NCBI RefSeq assembly: GCF_024347475.1
Contig: NZ_AP025488.1
Span: 1,178,001 to 1,242,000 of the forward strand
Reading direction: 5' to 3'
DNA from: Vibrio fortis
GTDB lineage: Bacteria; Pseudomonadota; Gammaproteobacteria; Enterobacterales; Vibrionaceae
DNA: 64,000 bases
Below the pieces are notes generated by a model. The model worked only from the letters and a program-made list of their open reading frames with translations. It made no database searches and was not told the origin of the DNA. A program made the translations under genes and the position numbers. Positions 35,199 through 44,027 of the stretch are shown piece by piece. Each line of letters opens with the position of its first letter. The stretch's first letter is position 1.

Positions 35199-37757
35199 TT
35201 ACTCTGCCGCTACGTGAAGGATGTCGCCCTTCGCTTCTGGGTGTTTTTCAGTAAATGTCGCTGGACGGTGTTGCTCACGACCATCAGTAACGAACATTAC
35301 GTTGTCATCACGCTCATCTGAGTTGATGAAGTGAGAGAAACGCTTAAGTTGTGTTTCGTCGTTGATAGTGTCCGTCCACTCACAGCTGAATTCTTCAATC
35401 AGCTTCGCTACGTCAGCTTCAAGTTGGTCGTTGATGCCAAGCTTATCTTCGATGATAACTTCACGTAGGTAATCAATACCGCCTTCTAGGTTGTCGAACC
35501 ATACAGAAGTACGTTGTAGCGGAGCTGCAGTACGTACGTAGAACATCATGTAACGGTCGATGTACTTGATTAGCGTTTCTTGGTCTAGGTCACTAGCAAG
35601 TAGCGTTGCGTGACGTGGTTTCATACCACCGTTACCCGCTACGTACATGTTCCAACCTGCGTCAGTCGCGATAATACCTAAGTCTTTACCTTGCGCTTCC
35701 GCACACTCACGAGTACAGCCAGAGACACCGAACTTCATCTTATGAGGAGCACGGATACCTTTGTAGCGGTTCTCTAGCATTACACCAAGGCCTACAGAGT
35801 CTTGTACGCCGTAACGACACCAAGTTGAACCCACACAAGTCTTAACCATACGTAGAGACTTACCGTAAGCTTGACCCGTTTCGTAACCCGCAGCGATTAG
35901 CTTCTTCCAGATTGCAGGAAGGTCGTCTTTCTGCGCGCCGAATAGACCGATACGTTGTGCACCCGTGATCTTGGTGTACAGGTTGTACTCTGCTGCAACG
36001 TTTGCAAGAACAGACAGTGCTTGAGGTGTTACTTCACCACCAGCCATGCGAGGAATAACAGAGTAAGTACCATCTTTTTGCATGTTACCTAGGAAGTTAT
36101 CGTTGGTATCGTGCAGTTTAACTAGCGACGGCTTAAGGATGTGGTCACCCCAGTTTGAAGCAAGGATAGAACCAGCAAGTGGCTTACATACTTCACAACC
36201 GTAACCTGTACCGTGCTTCTCAAGTAGCTCTTCGAACGACTTGATTTCACCGATGCGTACTAGGTGGAACAGCTCTTGACGAGAGTAAGCAAAGTGCTCA
36301 CATACGTCGTTCTTCACTTCAACACCTGCTTTTTCAAGCTCAGCGTTAAGAACTGAAGTCACTAGAGGGATACAACCACCACAACCCGTACCTGCGCCAG
36401 TTACTGCTTTGATATCACCGATAGTGTGGTGACCTTCAGCAACTGCTGCCGCGATCTTGCCTTTTGTTACGTCAAAACAAGAACAGATAACCGCTGATTC
36501 AGGCAGTGCATCTGCGCCTAGTGTTGGCTTCTCTGCACCAGCGTGAGCAGGTAGGATAAGCGCATCTGGGTGCTCTGGTAGGTCGATTTCGTTCAGCATA
36601 AGCTGTAGAAGATCACCGTAATCAGATGTATCACCAACCATTACTGCACCTAGAAGTTTCTTGTTGTCTTCAGAAACGATTAGGCGTTTGTAAACTTCTT
36701 GCTCTTCGTTTTGGTAAACGTAGCTCTTACAACCCGGTGTACGACCGTTTGCATCACCGATTGAACCTACTTTCACACCTAGAAGCTTCAGCTTCGCAGA
36801 CATGTCTGCACCTTCAAACTTGCTGTCGTTACCCACTATGTGGTCAACAGCAACGGTTGCCATCTTGTAACCTGGAGCGACTAGACCGTAAAAGGTTTCG
36901 TTCCAAGATGCACACTCACCGATAGCGTAGATGCTGTCATCAGAAGTCTGACAGAAATCATTGATAGCAATACCGCCGCGTGGAGCAACGTCTAGCTTCA
37001 TGTCACGAGCAAGTTTATCTTGAGGGCGAATACCCGCAGAGAATACGATGAAGTCAGTTTCTAATTCAGTACCGTCTGCAAAACGCATAACATTACGTGC
37101 TTCTTTACCTTCAGGAGCGATTTCAAGCGTGTTTTTGCTGGTGTGAACTTGTACACCCATGCTTTCGATCTTTTGACGAAGTTGGTTACCACCCGCTTGG
37201 TCAAGCTGTTCAGCCATTAGCTTAGGCGCAAACTCAACCACGTGAGTTTCTACACCCAGAGCTTTCAGTGCACCAGCTGCTTCAAGACCTAGTAGACCAC
37301 CACCGATTACAACACCGACTTTGCTCTTCTTCGCACACGCTTCGATAGCTTTTAGATCTTCGATAGTACGGTACACAAAGCAGTCTTTGCTTTCACGGCC
37401 TTTGATAGGTGGAACGAATGGGAAAGAACCCGTGGCCATGACTAGCTTGTCGTATTGAATTTCACGACCTGAGCTTGAGTAAACGATCTTTTTCTCACGG
37501 TTTACTGTGATAGCGCGCTCGCCGATTAACATGTTGATGCCATGTTTCTCGTAGAAGCCCTCTTTTACTAAAGAAAGTTCATCTGCTGTGTGGTGTGAAA
37601 AGTAAGAAGAAAGGTGTACACGGTCATACGCTACACGTGGCTCTTCACAGAACACCGTAATGTCCATGTTGGCTACGTCTGTCTTCTCGACTAAATCTTC
37701 GATATAGCGATGGCCTACCATCCCGTTACCGATTACGACTAGCTTCATCTTGCTCAT
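35199..37757 (-). CDS. nirB: Nitrite reductase (NADH) large subunit NirB
   Basis: An 852-residue enzyme of normal length. It has an N-terminal FAD/NADH reductase module (VIGNGMVGHRYIEDL; second nucleotide motif GVVIGGGLLGLEAAGALKALG) and a BFD-like [2Fe-2S] segment with CSCFD and GTGCGGC (about 424-462). The C-terminal nitrite/sulfite reductase domain has CVGSTWC (about 639-645) and GCTREC (about 680-685), which bind the coupled 4Fe-4S and sirohaem. It reduces cytoplasmic nitrite to ammonium with NADH. The upstream region has an FNR site and a NarL/P-like palindrome, so it is expected to be induced without oxygen and with nitrate or nitrite. Confidence 0.96.
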   Translation of the reverse strand: MSKMKLVVIGNGMVGHRYIEDLVEKTDVANMDITVFCEEPRVAYDRVHLSSYFSHHTADELSLVKEGFYEKHGINMLIGERAITVNREKKIVYSSSGREIQYDKLVMATGSFPFVPPIKGRESKDCFVYRTIEDLKAIEACAKKSKVGVVIGGGLLGLEAAGALKALGVETHVVEFAPKLMAEQLDQAGGNQLRQKIESMGVQVHTSKNTLEIAPEGKEARNVMRFADGTELETDFIVFSAGIRPQDKLARDMKLDVAPRGGIAINDFCQTSDDSIYAIGECASWNETFYGLVAPGYKMATVAVDHIVGNDSKFEGADMSAKLKLLGVKVGSIGDANGRTPGCKSYVYQNEEQEVYKRLIVSEDNKKLLGAVMVGDTSDYGDLLQLMLNEIDLPEHPDALILPAHAGAEKPTLGADALPESAVICSCFDVTKGKIAAAVAEGHHTIGDIKAVTGAGTGCGGCIPLVTSVLNAELEKAGVEVKNDVCEHFAYSRQELFHLVRIGEIKSFEELLEKHGTGYGCEVCKPLAGSILASNWGDHILKPSLVKLHDTNDNFLGNMQKDGTYSVIPRMAGGEVTPQALSVLANVAAEYNLYTKITGAQRIGLFGAQKDDLPAIWKKLIAAGYETGQAYGKSLRMVKTCVGSTWCRYGVQDSVGLGVMLENRYKGIRAPHKMKFGVSGCTRECAEAQGKDLGIIATDAGWNMYVAGNGGMKPRHATLLASDLDQETLIKYIDRYMMFYVRTAAPLQRTSVWFDNLEGGIDYLREVIIEDKLGINDQLEADVAKLIEEFSCEWTDTINDETQLKRFSHFINSDERDDNVMFVTDGREQHRPATFTEKHPEAKGDILHVAAE

Positions 37758-37824
37758 AAGAATTCCTGAAAGGTTATAATTTTCTTAACTGAGCGAATAA
37801 TGAATTATGAAAGAAAATGAAAAT

Positions 37825-37838
37825 ATGATGTAAATCAA
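37825..37838. promoter_or_regulatory. FNR-like site of the nirBDC promoter
   Basis: On the minus strand TTGAT-TTAC-ATCAT, matching nine of ten conserved positions of the FNR consensus TTGAT-N4-ATCAA. Anaerobic activation is inferred. Confidence 0.75.
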
Positions 37839-37852
37839 TTACGAAAATGAAC

Positions 37853-37867
37853 TACCCAAAAGGGGTA
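37853..37867. promoter_or_regulatory. NarL/NarP-like palindrome of the nirBDC promoter
   Basis: TACCCAAAAGGGGTA contains one perfect NarL/NarP heptamer (AGGGGTA) and one near-match (TACCCAA), with a one-base instead of two-base gap. Its centre is 28.5 bp from the FNR-site centre, close to the 28-bp spacing at E. coli nirB. Confidence 0.55.
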
Positions 37868-38156
37868 GAACAAAAGAGGTATAACCGATTAAAAATAGAC
37901 CAGAGCAAACGTATAACCTGACTTTATCTATGGTTAAATGCCAGACGAATGCTCAACTTTAGGCATATCATGCTGTAGTAAAATTTCACATAGGGTAACT
38001 TAAAAAGAAAGTTAAATAACAATCATTTTCATTTAGTTGATAAATGATGACATATTATTTTAAAATTTACCGGCTTACATGACAAAGTGTTTGCCAATAT
38101 GAAAGGTCCTGCTAAAACATCCGTAGCTCTATCACTATCAAGCTCTTCTCTACTGA

Positions 38157-38504
38157 CTAAATCTTTTCCCAATCAATAAGCTTGTGTTTCTTAACTAGGT
38201 AGCGGTGATGAGTACTGATCATAATGGCAAAAATCGAGCTGGTCAGCAGCGCGTTAACTAAAATAGCGGCAAGTGTTAAACCCACACCAACGAGGCTAAA
38301 CAGATAAATAAACGAGAAATAGAACAGAAAGAACTCGACAAACTTTAGGGTGACATTTTTATAAAAAGACTCCCAATACATCGGCTTCAACTCAAAACCA
38401 CGGCGTCTAAGAAAACGATAAAGATATGTCTTGTCTGTCTTACATGGCAATCCAACCGTTTGTAGATACTCGTCAGCTCTTGCTAACTTTTCCTGATGAC
38501 TCAT
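38157..38504 (-). CDS. Small membrane protein, DUF6404-like
   Basis: I chose the ATG at 38504 (MSHQEKLARADEYL), preceded by ATAGG; an in-frame TTG 13 codons upstream is less likely. The 115-residue protein has a soluble helical N-terminal third with RFLRRRGFELKP, then two hydrophobic helices (about 55-95). I believe it belongs to the DUF6404 family of small two-helix proteins, but the match is from memory. Function unknown. It stands alone between the nir promoter region and a VOC gene. Confidence 0.6.
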   Translation of the reverse strand: MSHQEKLARADEYLQTVGLPCKTDKTYLYRFLRRRGFELKPMYWESFYKNVTLKFVEFFLFYFSFIYLFSLVGVGLTLAAILVNALLTSSIFAIMISTHHRYLVKKHKLIDWEKI

Positions 38505-38611
38505 AAACCTATTCGACACTCCCTGAATTACAAACATCTTCAAACTTGAACAACCTAACCGCTAAGCCACTGCAAGCTGTTGTCATGAGCTCAGACGTTA
38601 AGTTTGTGAGA

Positions 38612-38977
38612 CTACTTATTTTGTCCAATGCGCCACAGCACGCCACTTGGATCCGTCATACAAAATTCAAGCATTCCCCAAGGTTGCTCAATAAGCTCAG
38701 TCACTTTGACACCAAACTTCTCAACCACATCCAGTTTTTCGATGTGGTCAAACCAACTTTGTGCATCTTCTACCAAAAGGTGCATCATAAAATTATTGCT
38801 ATGAGCAGGTTCATAGAAATCTTGAAGTAAAAAAGCACATGAGCCCGATTTGAAATACGCGATGCCTTCAAATTCAGAAGCCATTTCAAAGCCGATTGAC
38901 TGATAGAAGCGTTTAGAAAATTCAAAGTCTTTGGCAGGTACGAACGACTTTATCTCTACGGTATTTAGGTTTCCCAT
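38612..38977 (-). CDS. VOC-family (glyoxalase-fold) protein
   Basis: The ATG at 38977 has GGAG six bases upstream; a TTG two codons earlier is rejected. The 121-residue chain shows the paired beta-alpha-beta-beta-beta motifs of the VOC fold: SFVPAKDFEFSKRFYQSIGFEMA, YFKSGSCAFLLQDF and the C-terminal WGMLEFCMTDPSGVLWRIGQ. The function could be bleomycin-type binding, isomerase or dioxygenase; metal ligands are not clear enough to decide. Lone gene in a run of small minus-strand genes. Confidence 0.82.
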   Translation of the reverse strand: MGNLNTVEIKSFVPAKDFEFSKRFYQSIGFEMASEFEGIAYFKSGSCAFLLQDFYEPAHSNNFMMHLLVEDAQSWFDHIEKLDVVEKFGVKVTELIEQPWGMLEFCMTDPSGVLWRIGQNK

Positions 38978-39064
38978 TTCCAACTCCGATTTAAAATGTG
39001 TCTAGGTAATTCTCGCACTTTATCAAGGAAGCCTTACGTCGTGAGCTTTCTTGAAATAGCTTTA

Positions 39065-39379
39065 TCAAGACAGCTTTACGGCAGTACCGAATACCAATAT
39101 TTCGGACGCACCATCTGTTACAGAACTGGTGGTAAATCGGATGCCAACAACGGCGTCGGCACCTAACCCTTGAGCTTCTTCCACCAAGCGCTCAATGGCG
39201 ATGTTTCTAGCCTCAGTTAGCATCTCGGTGTACCCTTTTAATTCACCACCAACGATACCTTTCAATCCCGCCATGATGTCTCTACCGACATGTTTAGATT
39301 GAACAACGTTGCCGTTTACGACACCAAGTACCGCTTCAATCTCCCTACCAGGAACCGTTTCTGTTGTTGTATAAATCAT
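39065..39379 (-). CDS. YbjQ family (DUF74) heavy-metal-binding-like protein
   Basis: A 104-residue protein matching the YbjQ/UPF0145 family: PGREIEAVLGVVNGNVVQSKHVGRDI, the GELKGYTEMLTEARNIAIERLVEEA helix and LGADAVVGIRFTTSSV. Members form pentamers and were called heavy-metal-binding by homology, though the role is unproved. Length is normal. No operon partner is evident, though GrpB-like gene lies 27 bp upstream and may be cotranscribed. Confidence 0.88.
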   Translation of the reverse strand: MIYTTTETVPGREIEAVLGVVNGNVVQSKHVGRDIMAGLKGIVGGELKGYTEMLTEARNIAIERLVEEAQGLGADAVVGIRFTTSSVTDGASEILVFGTAVKLS

Positions 39380-39406
39380 AACTTACCTATTCATCCTGTT
39401 TGGGGT

Positions 39407-39880
39407 TTAATTCAGTGATAAAACACGCTCGATAAAAGCCGACTTCTTAAGACGATAAGCGTCTTGAGGCCAGCCTGAGCATGACACTTTAAGATCATTG
39501 TATTCATAAACTAACAAAGGGTTGTTTCTAAGTTTGTCTCGAAACGTTACAAACATATCAAACTCTGATCCAAACGCGACTACTTGGAAGGCGACATCCT
39601 CTTCCGATTCATTTTCCAACATGCACAGCTCAGGCGTTCGTAACGTATCCAGCTTTTCATTAAAACCCAAAGTCTTCAACGACGTTACGGCACGCTCTAA
39701 CTCAGCACTTTCGACGCCAACAAGTATATCTAAGTCACCCTTAGACACGGCTTTATCAATTGCTGATGCACCAATGTGCTCAATCACCGCCTTAGGTAAT
39801 AACGCCTGTATGCGCGCTTGATAGCGTCGATATAAATCGTCGCAAGATGGCTGATACTCTTCAGCGCTATAAAATTTCAT
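39407..39880 (-). CDS. GrpB-family nucleotidyltransferase-like protein
   Basis: A 157-residue protein of the GrpB (UPF0157) family. It has VIEHIGASAIDKAVSKGDLDILVGVE, a nucleotidyltransferase-like GS/DxD arrangement with Ser replaced by Ala at the usual GSTS position, and the C-terminal VYEYNDLK...YRLKKSAFIERVL helix typical of GrpB. Substrate and activity are unknown. It may be cotranscribed with the YbjQ gene that follows. Confidence 0.8.
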   Translation of the reverse strand: MKFYSAEEYQPSCDDLYRRYQARIQALLPKAVIEHIGASAIDKAVSKGDLDILVGVESAELERAVTSLKTLGFNEKLDTLRTPELCMLENESEEDVAFQVVAFGSEFDMFVTFRDKLRNNPLLVYEYNDLKVSCSGWPQDAYRLKKSAFIERVLSLN

Positions 39881-40042
39881 CCCTGCTCTCCAAAGCTTTA
39901 GATCCTTTAAGCTCCATATCGCATTAAGGCCTCATTCTCGAATGCCTTAATGTAACTCTCTGACCACAATAACAAATTTATTAAATATATACATAGTTGC
40001 GTAAGAATTAATAAAACCATGAATAGGAATAAGGCTAACGGT

Positions 40043-41260
40043 CTACGCGATTGCTCGACTTCGAACGACTTGAACCAGATAAATACCACCACTTAACGTA
40101 GCAAGGGTAAACATCACCCAATAAGCACCAGACATACCTAGATAAGTGGCCGACAGCCCGGCAGCCAGATAGGTTAATAACCACCAAAAATGCGTTAACG
40201 AAAAGTGCGCAGCGAAATACTGCCCAGCATCTTCACTGTCAGCCGCATCGTTAATCACGATACCAGAAGTTGTCTGGATACAAGACATACCTATACCCAA
40301 AGAGAAACAAAGAACGATAAAGCCAAACCAATCTGGGAGCCATGTTCCGGCATAGAACGCCAACCATATTAGGAGCAATCCTCTGATGTGATAACGCTGC
40401 GGACTATAACGATTAACAAGCTTTGATAAGAAAATCGCCGCCAACATCGAGCCTACTCCAACAGCCAGCATAGCTAATGCCGTTTCACTGTCGCCACCAT
40501 GCAGAATGTCATGGACGTAGACAACCGTATTCACTATCACCATGGCACTTGCGGCCGCGGCGCCTAAATACGCGTACCACAGTGAGCGCAGAGAAGAGTG
40601 AGCCAGATAGGTGGTGATGCCACTAAAAGTGGTTTTCCAACACAGCTTACTAGTCTGTTCATGTTGCCCCTTATCTGAAGGAATGAAGCACAATAAAACC
40701 AACACTGCTGAGATAATAAATGTCACAGCATCAGCCCAGAACAGATGACGAAAGCTCACAACGGTCAAAAGCACCGCGCTTAATACTGGACTAAGCACTT
40801 GCTCCAAATCGTAGGCAATTCGACTATAGGAGAGCGCTTTAGTGTAGTGCTCTCGAATCGGGACGATTTGCGGCAGCGTTGCCTGAAACAGTGGTGTGAA
40901 AGCAGCCGAGCAAGCATTGATCGCAAACATCAGTACATAAACTTGCCATACCTGATCCACGAACGGTAACGCCATGAAAAGCACAGCTCTGAGCAAATCT
41001 AAGATGATCAAGGTTCGCTTTTTAGGCCACCTTCTGCTCAACACAGCAAATATTGGCGCGAGGCCGATATACGCGAGCATCTTAAGCGCAAAAGCAATGC
41101 TTAATACCGTACTCGCCTCACTCTCTGCGAGTTCATAGGCCAACAAAGCTAAGCAAACTGAACTTATTCCTGTCCCAATGAGCGACACTACCTGAGCGAG
41201 CAACAGCCTCACATAATCCCGATTACTCCACAAAGAAGCGTTGACGACGGGCAGATTCAT
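40043..41260 (-). CDS. MFS transporter linked to the MurE/PBP5-like genes
   Basis: A 405-residue major facilitator with twelve hydrophobic segments and the loop motif FAVLSRRWPKKRTLI after helix 2. It resembles MFS_3-type exporters (enterobactin/macrolide exporter-like). Its start overlaps the stop of the PBP5-like gene by four bases (ATGA), so it is part of the three-gene run MurE-like, DacA-like, MFS. Substrate unknown; export of a peptide or cell-wall-related compound would fit the context, but that is inference. Confidence 0.87.
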   Translation of the reverse strand: MNLPVVNASLWSNRDYVRLLLAQVVSLIGTGISSVCLALLAYELAESEASTVLSIAFALKMLAYIGLAPIFAVLSRRWPKKRTLIILDLLRAVLFMALPFVDQVWQVYVLMFAINACSAAFTPLFQATLPQIVPIREHYTKALSYSRIAYDLEQVLSPVLSAVLLTVVSFRHLFWADAVTFIISAVLVLLCFIPSDKGQHEQTSKLCWKTTFSGITTYLAHSSLRSLWYAYLGAAAASAMVIVNTVVYVHDILHGGDSETALAMLAVGVGSMLAAIFLSKLVNRYSPQRYHIRGLLLIWLAFYAGTWLPDWFGFIVLCFSLGIGMSCIQTTSGIVINDAADSEDAGQYFAAHFSLTHFWWLLTYLAAGLSATYLGMSGAYWVMFTLATLSGGIYLVQVVRSRAIA

Positions 41261-42444
41261 AACGCGTCTCCAAACAGGCTTTTCACATCATCAATCAAAG
41301 AGCTAAACCAGAGCAGAAAGGTATCCTTGAGACGTTTCAACATCGAACCTTGCTTCACCTCTTGTGCACTCACCACTGAAGCGATTTTCACCGTTTTGCC
41401 ATCCAGACTCCAAACGAGCTGACCCAGTACCTCACCTTTGGTAATCGGCGCTGTTAGCCTCTCATTTAATTCTAGATTTTTCTGAAGTTTGTCGGTTTGA
41501 TTGCTCGGCAATGTGAGGAAAATATCGTCTTCAACAACCACATCGACCTGCTCACTTTCTCCCTGCCAAATTCTAGCTTCATAAATCACCTCACCACTTT
41601 TTGCTGCTTGTAAGGTATCGAAAAAACGGAATCCATAGTTCAACAACTGACGCGATTCATTAACTCGTGCTTGAGGGCTCGCTGTGCCCATCACCACTGC
41701 GATCAAACGCATCCTCCCCTGCACTGCTGAAGAGACCAAGCTGTAACCAGCGCTCTCTGTGAATCCTGTTTTACCGCCATCAACCTCTAAAGTTCTATCC
41801 CATAACAGCTTATTACGGTTGTATTGCTCGATGCCTGCCCATGTGAATCGACGCTCCTTGTACAGGGCATAGACTTCAGGTACTTGTTGAATGATAGCGC
41901 GCAATAAGATCCCCATATCTTTCGGCGTGGTCGCAATCCCTTCTCCATCTAGCCCGTGAGCATTAACAAAATTGGTGTTCGACATTCCCAAAGACTGCGC
42001 CCAACCATTCATCAGGCTTACAAAGGCTCCTTCACTCCCCGCTACGTGCTCAGCCAAAGCAACCGCTGCATCATTCCCTGATTGGATGATCAACCCACGC
42101 ATAAGATCTTTAATGGTGACGCTGTCGCCCGGTTTGATAAACATTTTGGAAGAATCAGGAAACTTCACCGACCAAGCGTTTGGGCTTACCTCGACTTGAG
42201 TCTCCCAAGTTAATCTGTCATTTACGATCTCCTGTCCCACCACATAAGCCGTCATCAACTTGGTCAAGCTGGCGGGTGCGAGTAGCGCTTGCGAATTGCT
42301 ATCTGCCAACACTTCACCAGACTTGAAATCCATTAGCAGATACCCTTTAGCACCGAGCGATGGTGGGTCAGGCACAACAACGGCCAATGTATTCGCGCTA
42401 TACAATAAAATTAAGGAAAAAAAGCTCGTTAGTTTCATCTTCAT
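41257..42444 (-). CDS. D-alanyl-D-alanine carboxypeptidase (PBP5/DacA type)
   Basis: A 395-residue low-molecular-weight penicillin-binding protein with a signal peptide and the complete catalytic set: Ser59-Leu-Thr-Lys62 (SxxK), Ser122-Gly-Asn (SxN) and Lys225-Thr-Gly (KTG). The C-terminal PBP5-specific domain (about 275-365) follows, then an amphipathic/hydrophobic tail (LKDTFLLWFSSLIDDVKSLFG) for membrane attachment. It should trim the terminal D-Ala of muropeptides in the periplasm. It overlaps the MurE-like gene upstream by four bases and the MFS gene downstream by four bases. It is probably an accessory paralogue, since the main dacA lies in another conserved context. Confidence 0.93.
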   Translation of the reverse strand: MKMKLTSFFSLILLYSANTLAVVVPDPPSLGAKGYLLMDFKSGEVLADSNSQALLAPASLTKLMTAYVVGQEIVNDRLTWETQVEVSPNAWSVKFPDSSKMFIKPGDSVTIKDLMRGLIIQSGNDAAVALAEHVAGSEGAFVSLMNGWAQSLGMSNTNFVNAHGLDGEGIATTPKDMGILLRAIIQQVPEVYALYKERRFTWAGIEQYNRNKLLWDRTLEVDGGKTGFTESAGYSLVSSAVQGRMRLIAVVMGTASPQARVNESRQLLNYGFRFFDTLQAAKSGEVIYEARIWQGESEQVDVVVEDDIFLTLPSNQTDKLQKNLELNERLTAPITKGEVLGQLVWSLDGKTVKIASVVSAQEVKQGSMLKRLKDTFLLWFSSLIDDVKSLFGDAL

Positions 42445-43877
42445 AACGCCTCCGCTATCCGGAGCGCAGCCAGATCACCTATGTAACTCTGTTTTTGATC
42501 TTTGCCATCCGACAAATATTGAAAGGTCTCACTTCCTTTCCCGCACACCACAACAAGATCACCACCCTCACTCATCTTCTTAGCCAGCTTAATCGCTTCT
42601 CTGCGATCGCTGATTTCAAAATGGGGCGTACTGCCTACCTGCGAGCGCAGCGCTTGGAAGATCTCCCCTTGAATCACCCCCATCGGGTTGTCTGATGTGA
42701 AGACGATTAAATCAGCATACTTGGCACATATCGCCCCCATTTCACTCGCCTGCTGTAAGCGGTCTCCCGTTACGCCAACCACTACAATTAAACGCCGTTC
42801 CACATAGTCTTGAACCGCCTCAAGCAAAGCCTTGAGCCCATCACTGTTGTGGGCGTAATCAACTACCCCCTTACAATCATTGGGTAACTCTACAAATTGA
42901 GCACGCCCTTCAGGCATTTCAATGCGTTCTATTCCTTGTGCGATCTTCTCTAGAGACCAACCCAACGCATAAAGCGTACTTGCAATCGCTAACGCATTTT
43001 CAACGTTATACAAAAACGGCATTGGCGAGCGCACATCAACATTTTCTCCCGCCGCTGTTAGCGTCAATCGCATCCCACGCTCGAACGATTTTATGTTTGA
43101 AGCGACAACATCGGCCTTCTGCCCTGCCTTTGAGAAGGTCACGACCTCGATTCCTTCAGATACCCTTTCAATCACAGCCAAAGCATGTGGGTCATCTAAA
43201 TTAACCACTAAGGTTCCTTTTGACTGGATGCGGTCGACCAACTGTAATTTAGCGTGGATATAGCTGTCTTTCGTGCGGTGAAAATCGAGGTGGTCTTCAC
43301 CGATATTAGTGATCACCCCGACCTGAAGTGAGACAAAACCGGCGCGATCTTGTGCAAGCGCATGGCTGCTCAACTCCATCACATTGAACTCGGTGTCTTG
43401 CATTCGCATCTGTTGGAAGATATTGAGCAAGGTGACGCCATCTGGAGTGGTGTTGGTCAGCGGTACTTGCTCCTCACCCAACTGTGCCCCTAGCGTCCCG
43501 ATATAAGCACTTCTGCTTTCCAAGTTAAGGATCTGATTCAAGCAGTGAGAAACCGTCGTCTTACCGTTGGTTCCCGTCACACCGATATGGCTTACCGCCT
43601 TATGTGGGTGTTCATAGTAGGCTTTAATAAGCGCCAAGCTTTGATAATAGCTATCGGTCACAATCACGGGCACACTAGCTTGTAGTGGTCTATTGGCGAT
43701 GATGGCACAAGCACCTTGATTTACAGCTCGCACTACAAAGTCATGCCCATCTAATGAAATGCCTTGGCGACAGACAAATACATCGCCTGATTCTACCTCT
43801 GCACTATTGGTCTTAAATTGCCTCACAGGCAAGGATTGTAAGACCGCTCTCTGTTGTGAAATCGCACTGCTTTGCAT
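42441..43877 (-). CDS. MurE-like Mur ligase paralogue with altered DNPR motif
   Basis: A 478-residue Mur ligase with the N-terminal UDP-binding domain, the ATP site TGTNGKTT (101-108), TNTTPDG, ELSSHALAQDR and the carbamylated-Lys region DHLDFHRTKDSYIHAK, then the C-terminal domain with GVTGDRLQ. It is clearly MurE-related, but the diaminopimelate-specifying DNPR motif reads DNPM (Met399) and the last motif is GKGSE (446-450) instead of GKGHE. It is not in a dcw cluster but heads a MurE/PBP5/MFS operon with an AAGGAG ribosome binding site, divergent from a LysR gene. I infer a specialised ligase that attaches a different amino acid; housekeeping MurE function is unlikely. Confidence 0.88.
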   Translation of the reverse strand: MQSSAISQQRAVLQSLPVRQFKTNSAEVESGDVFVCRQGISLDGHDFVVRAVNQGACAIIANRPLQASVPVIVTDSYYQSLALIKAYYEHPHKAVSHIGVTGTNGKTTVSHCLNQILNLESRSAYIGTLGAQLGEEQVPLTNTTPDGVTLLNIFQQMRMQDTEFNVMELSSHALAQDRAGFVSLQVGVITNIGEDHLDFHRTKDSYIHAKLQLVDRIQSKGTLVVNLDDPHALAVIERVSEGIEVVTFSKAGQKADVVASNIKSFERGMRLTLTAAGENVDVRSPMPFLYNVENALAIASTLYALGWSLEKIAQGIERIEMPEGRAQFVELPNDCKGVVDYAHNSDGLKALLEAVQDYVERRLIVVVGVTGDRLQQASEMGAICAKYADLIVFTSDNPMGVIQGEIFQALRSQVGSTPHFEISDRREAIKLAKKMSEGGDLVVVCGKGSETFQYLSDGKDQKQSYIGDLAALRIAEAL

Positions 43878-44027
43878 TTACGCGCTCCTTAATTCGTTAA
43901 TGAGTGGAGTATAAGAAGCACAATTAAATTAATGAAATCGAATGATTCTATTATCTGTATCGACTAGACTAATAACCTTACCTCATCAGAAACAGACACA
44001 CCCAAATAGGCAAGCAAAGAGGTCACT

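Larger units (their letters stand above)
37758..38156. promoter_or_regulatory. nirB upstream region
   Basis: About 400 bp without a gene. The half near nirB contains the FNR-like site and the TACCC/GGGTA palindrome listed separately, and candidate -10 hexamers around 37795-37809. The distal half is AT-rich with no recognisable content. Confidence 0.6.

Noticed and set aside
39907..40092. 61-codon minus-strand frame with a hydrophobic stretch after the MFS gene
   Set aside because: It overlaps the MFS gene by 50 bases, begins with GTG without a ribosome binding site, and the shorter ATG form (37 residues from 40023) also lacks one. A coupled membrane peptide is possible but unsupported.
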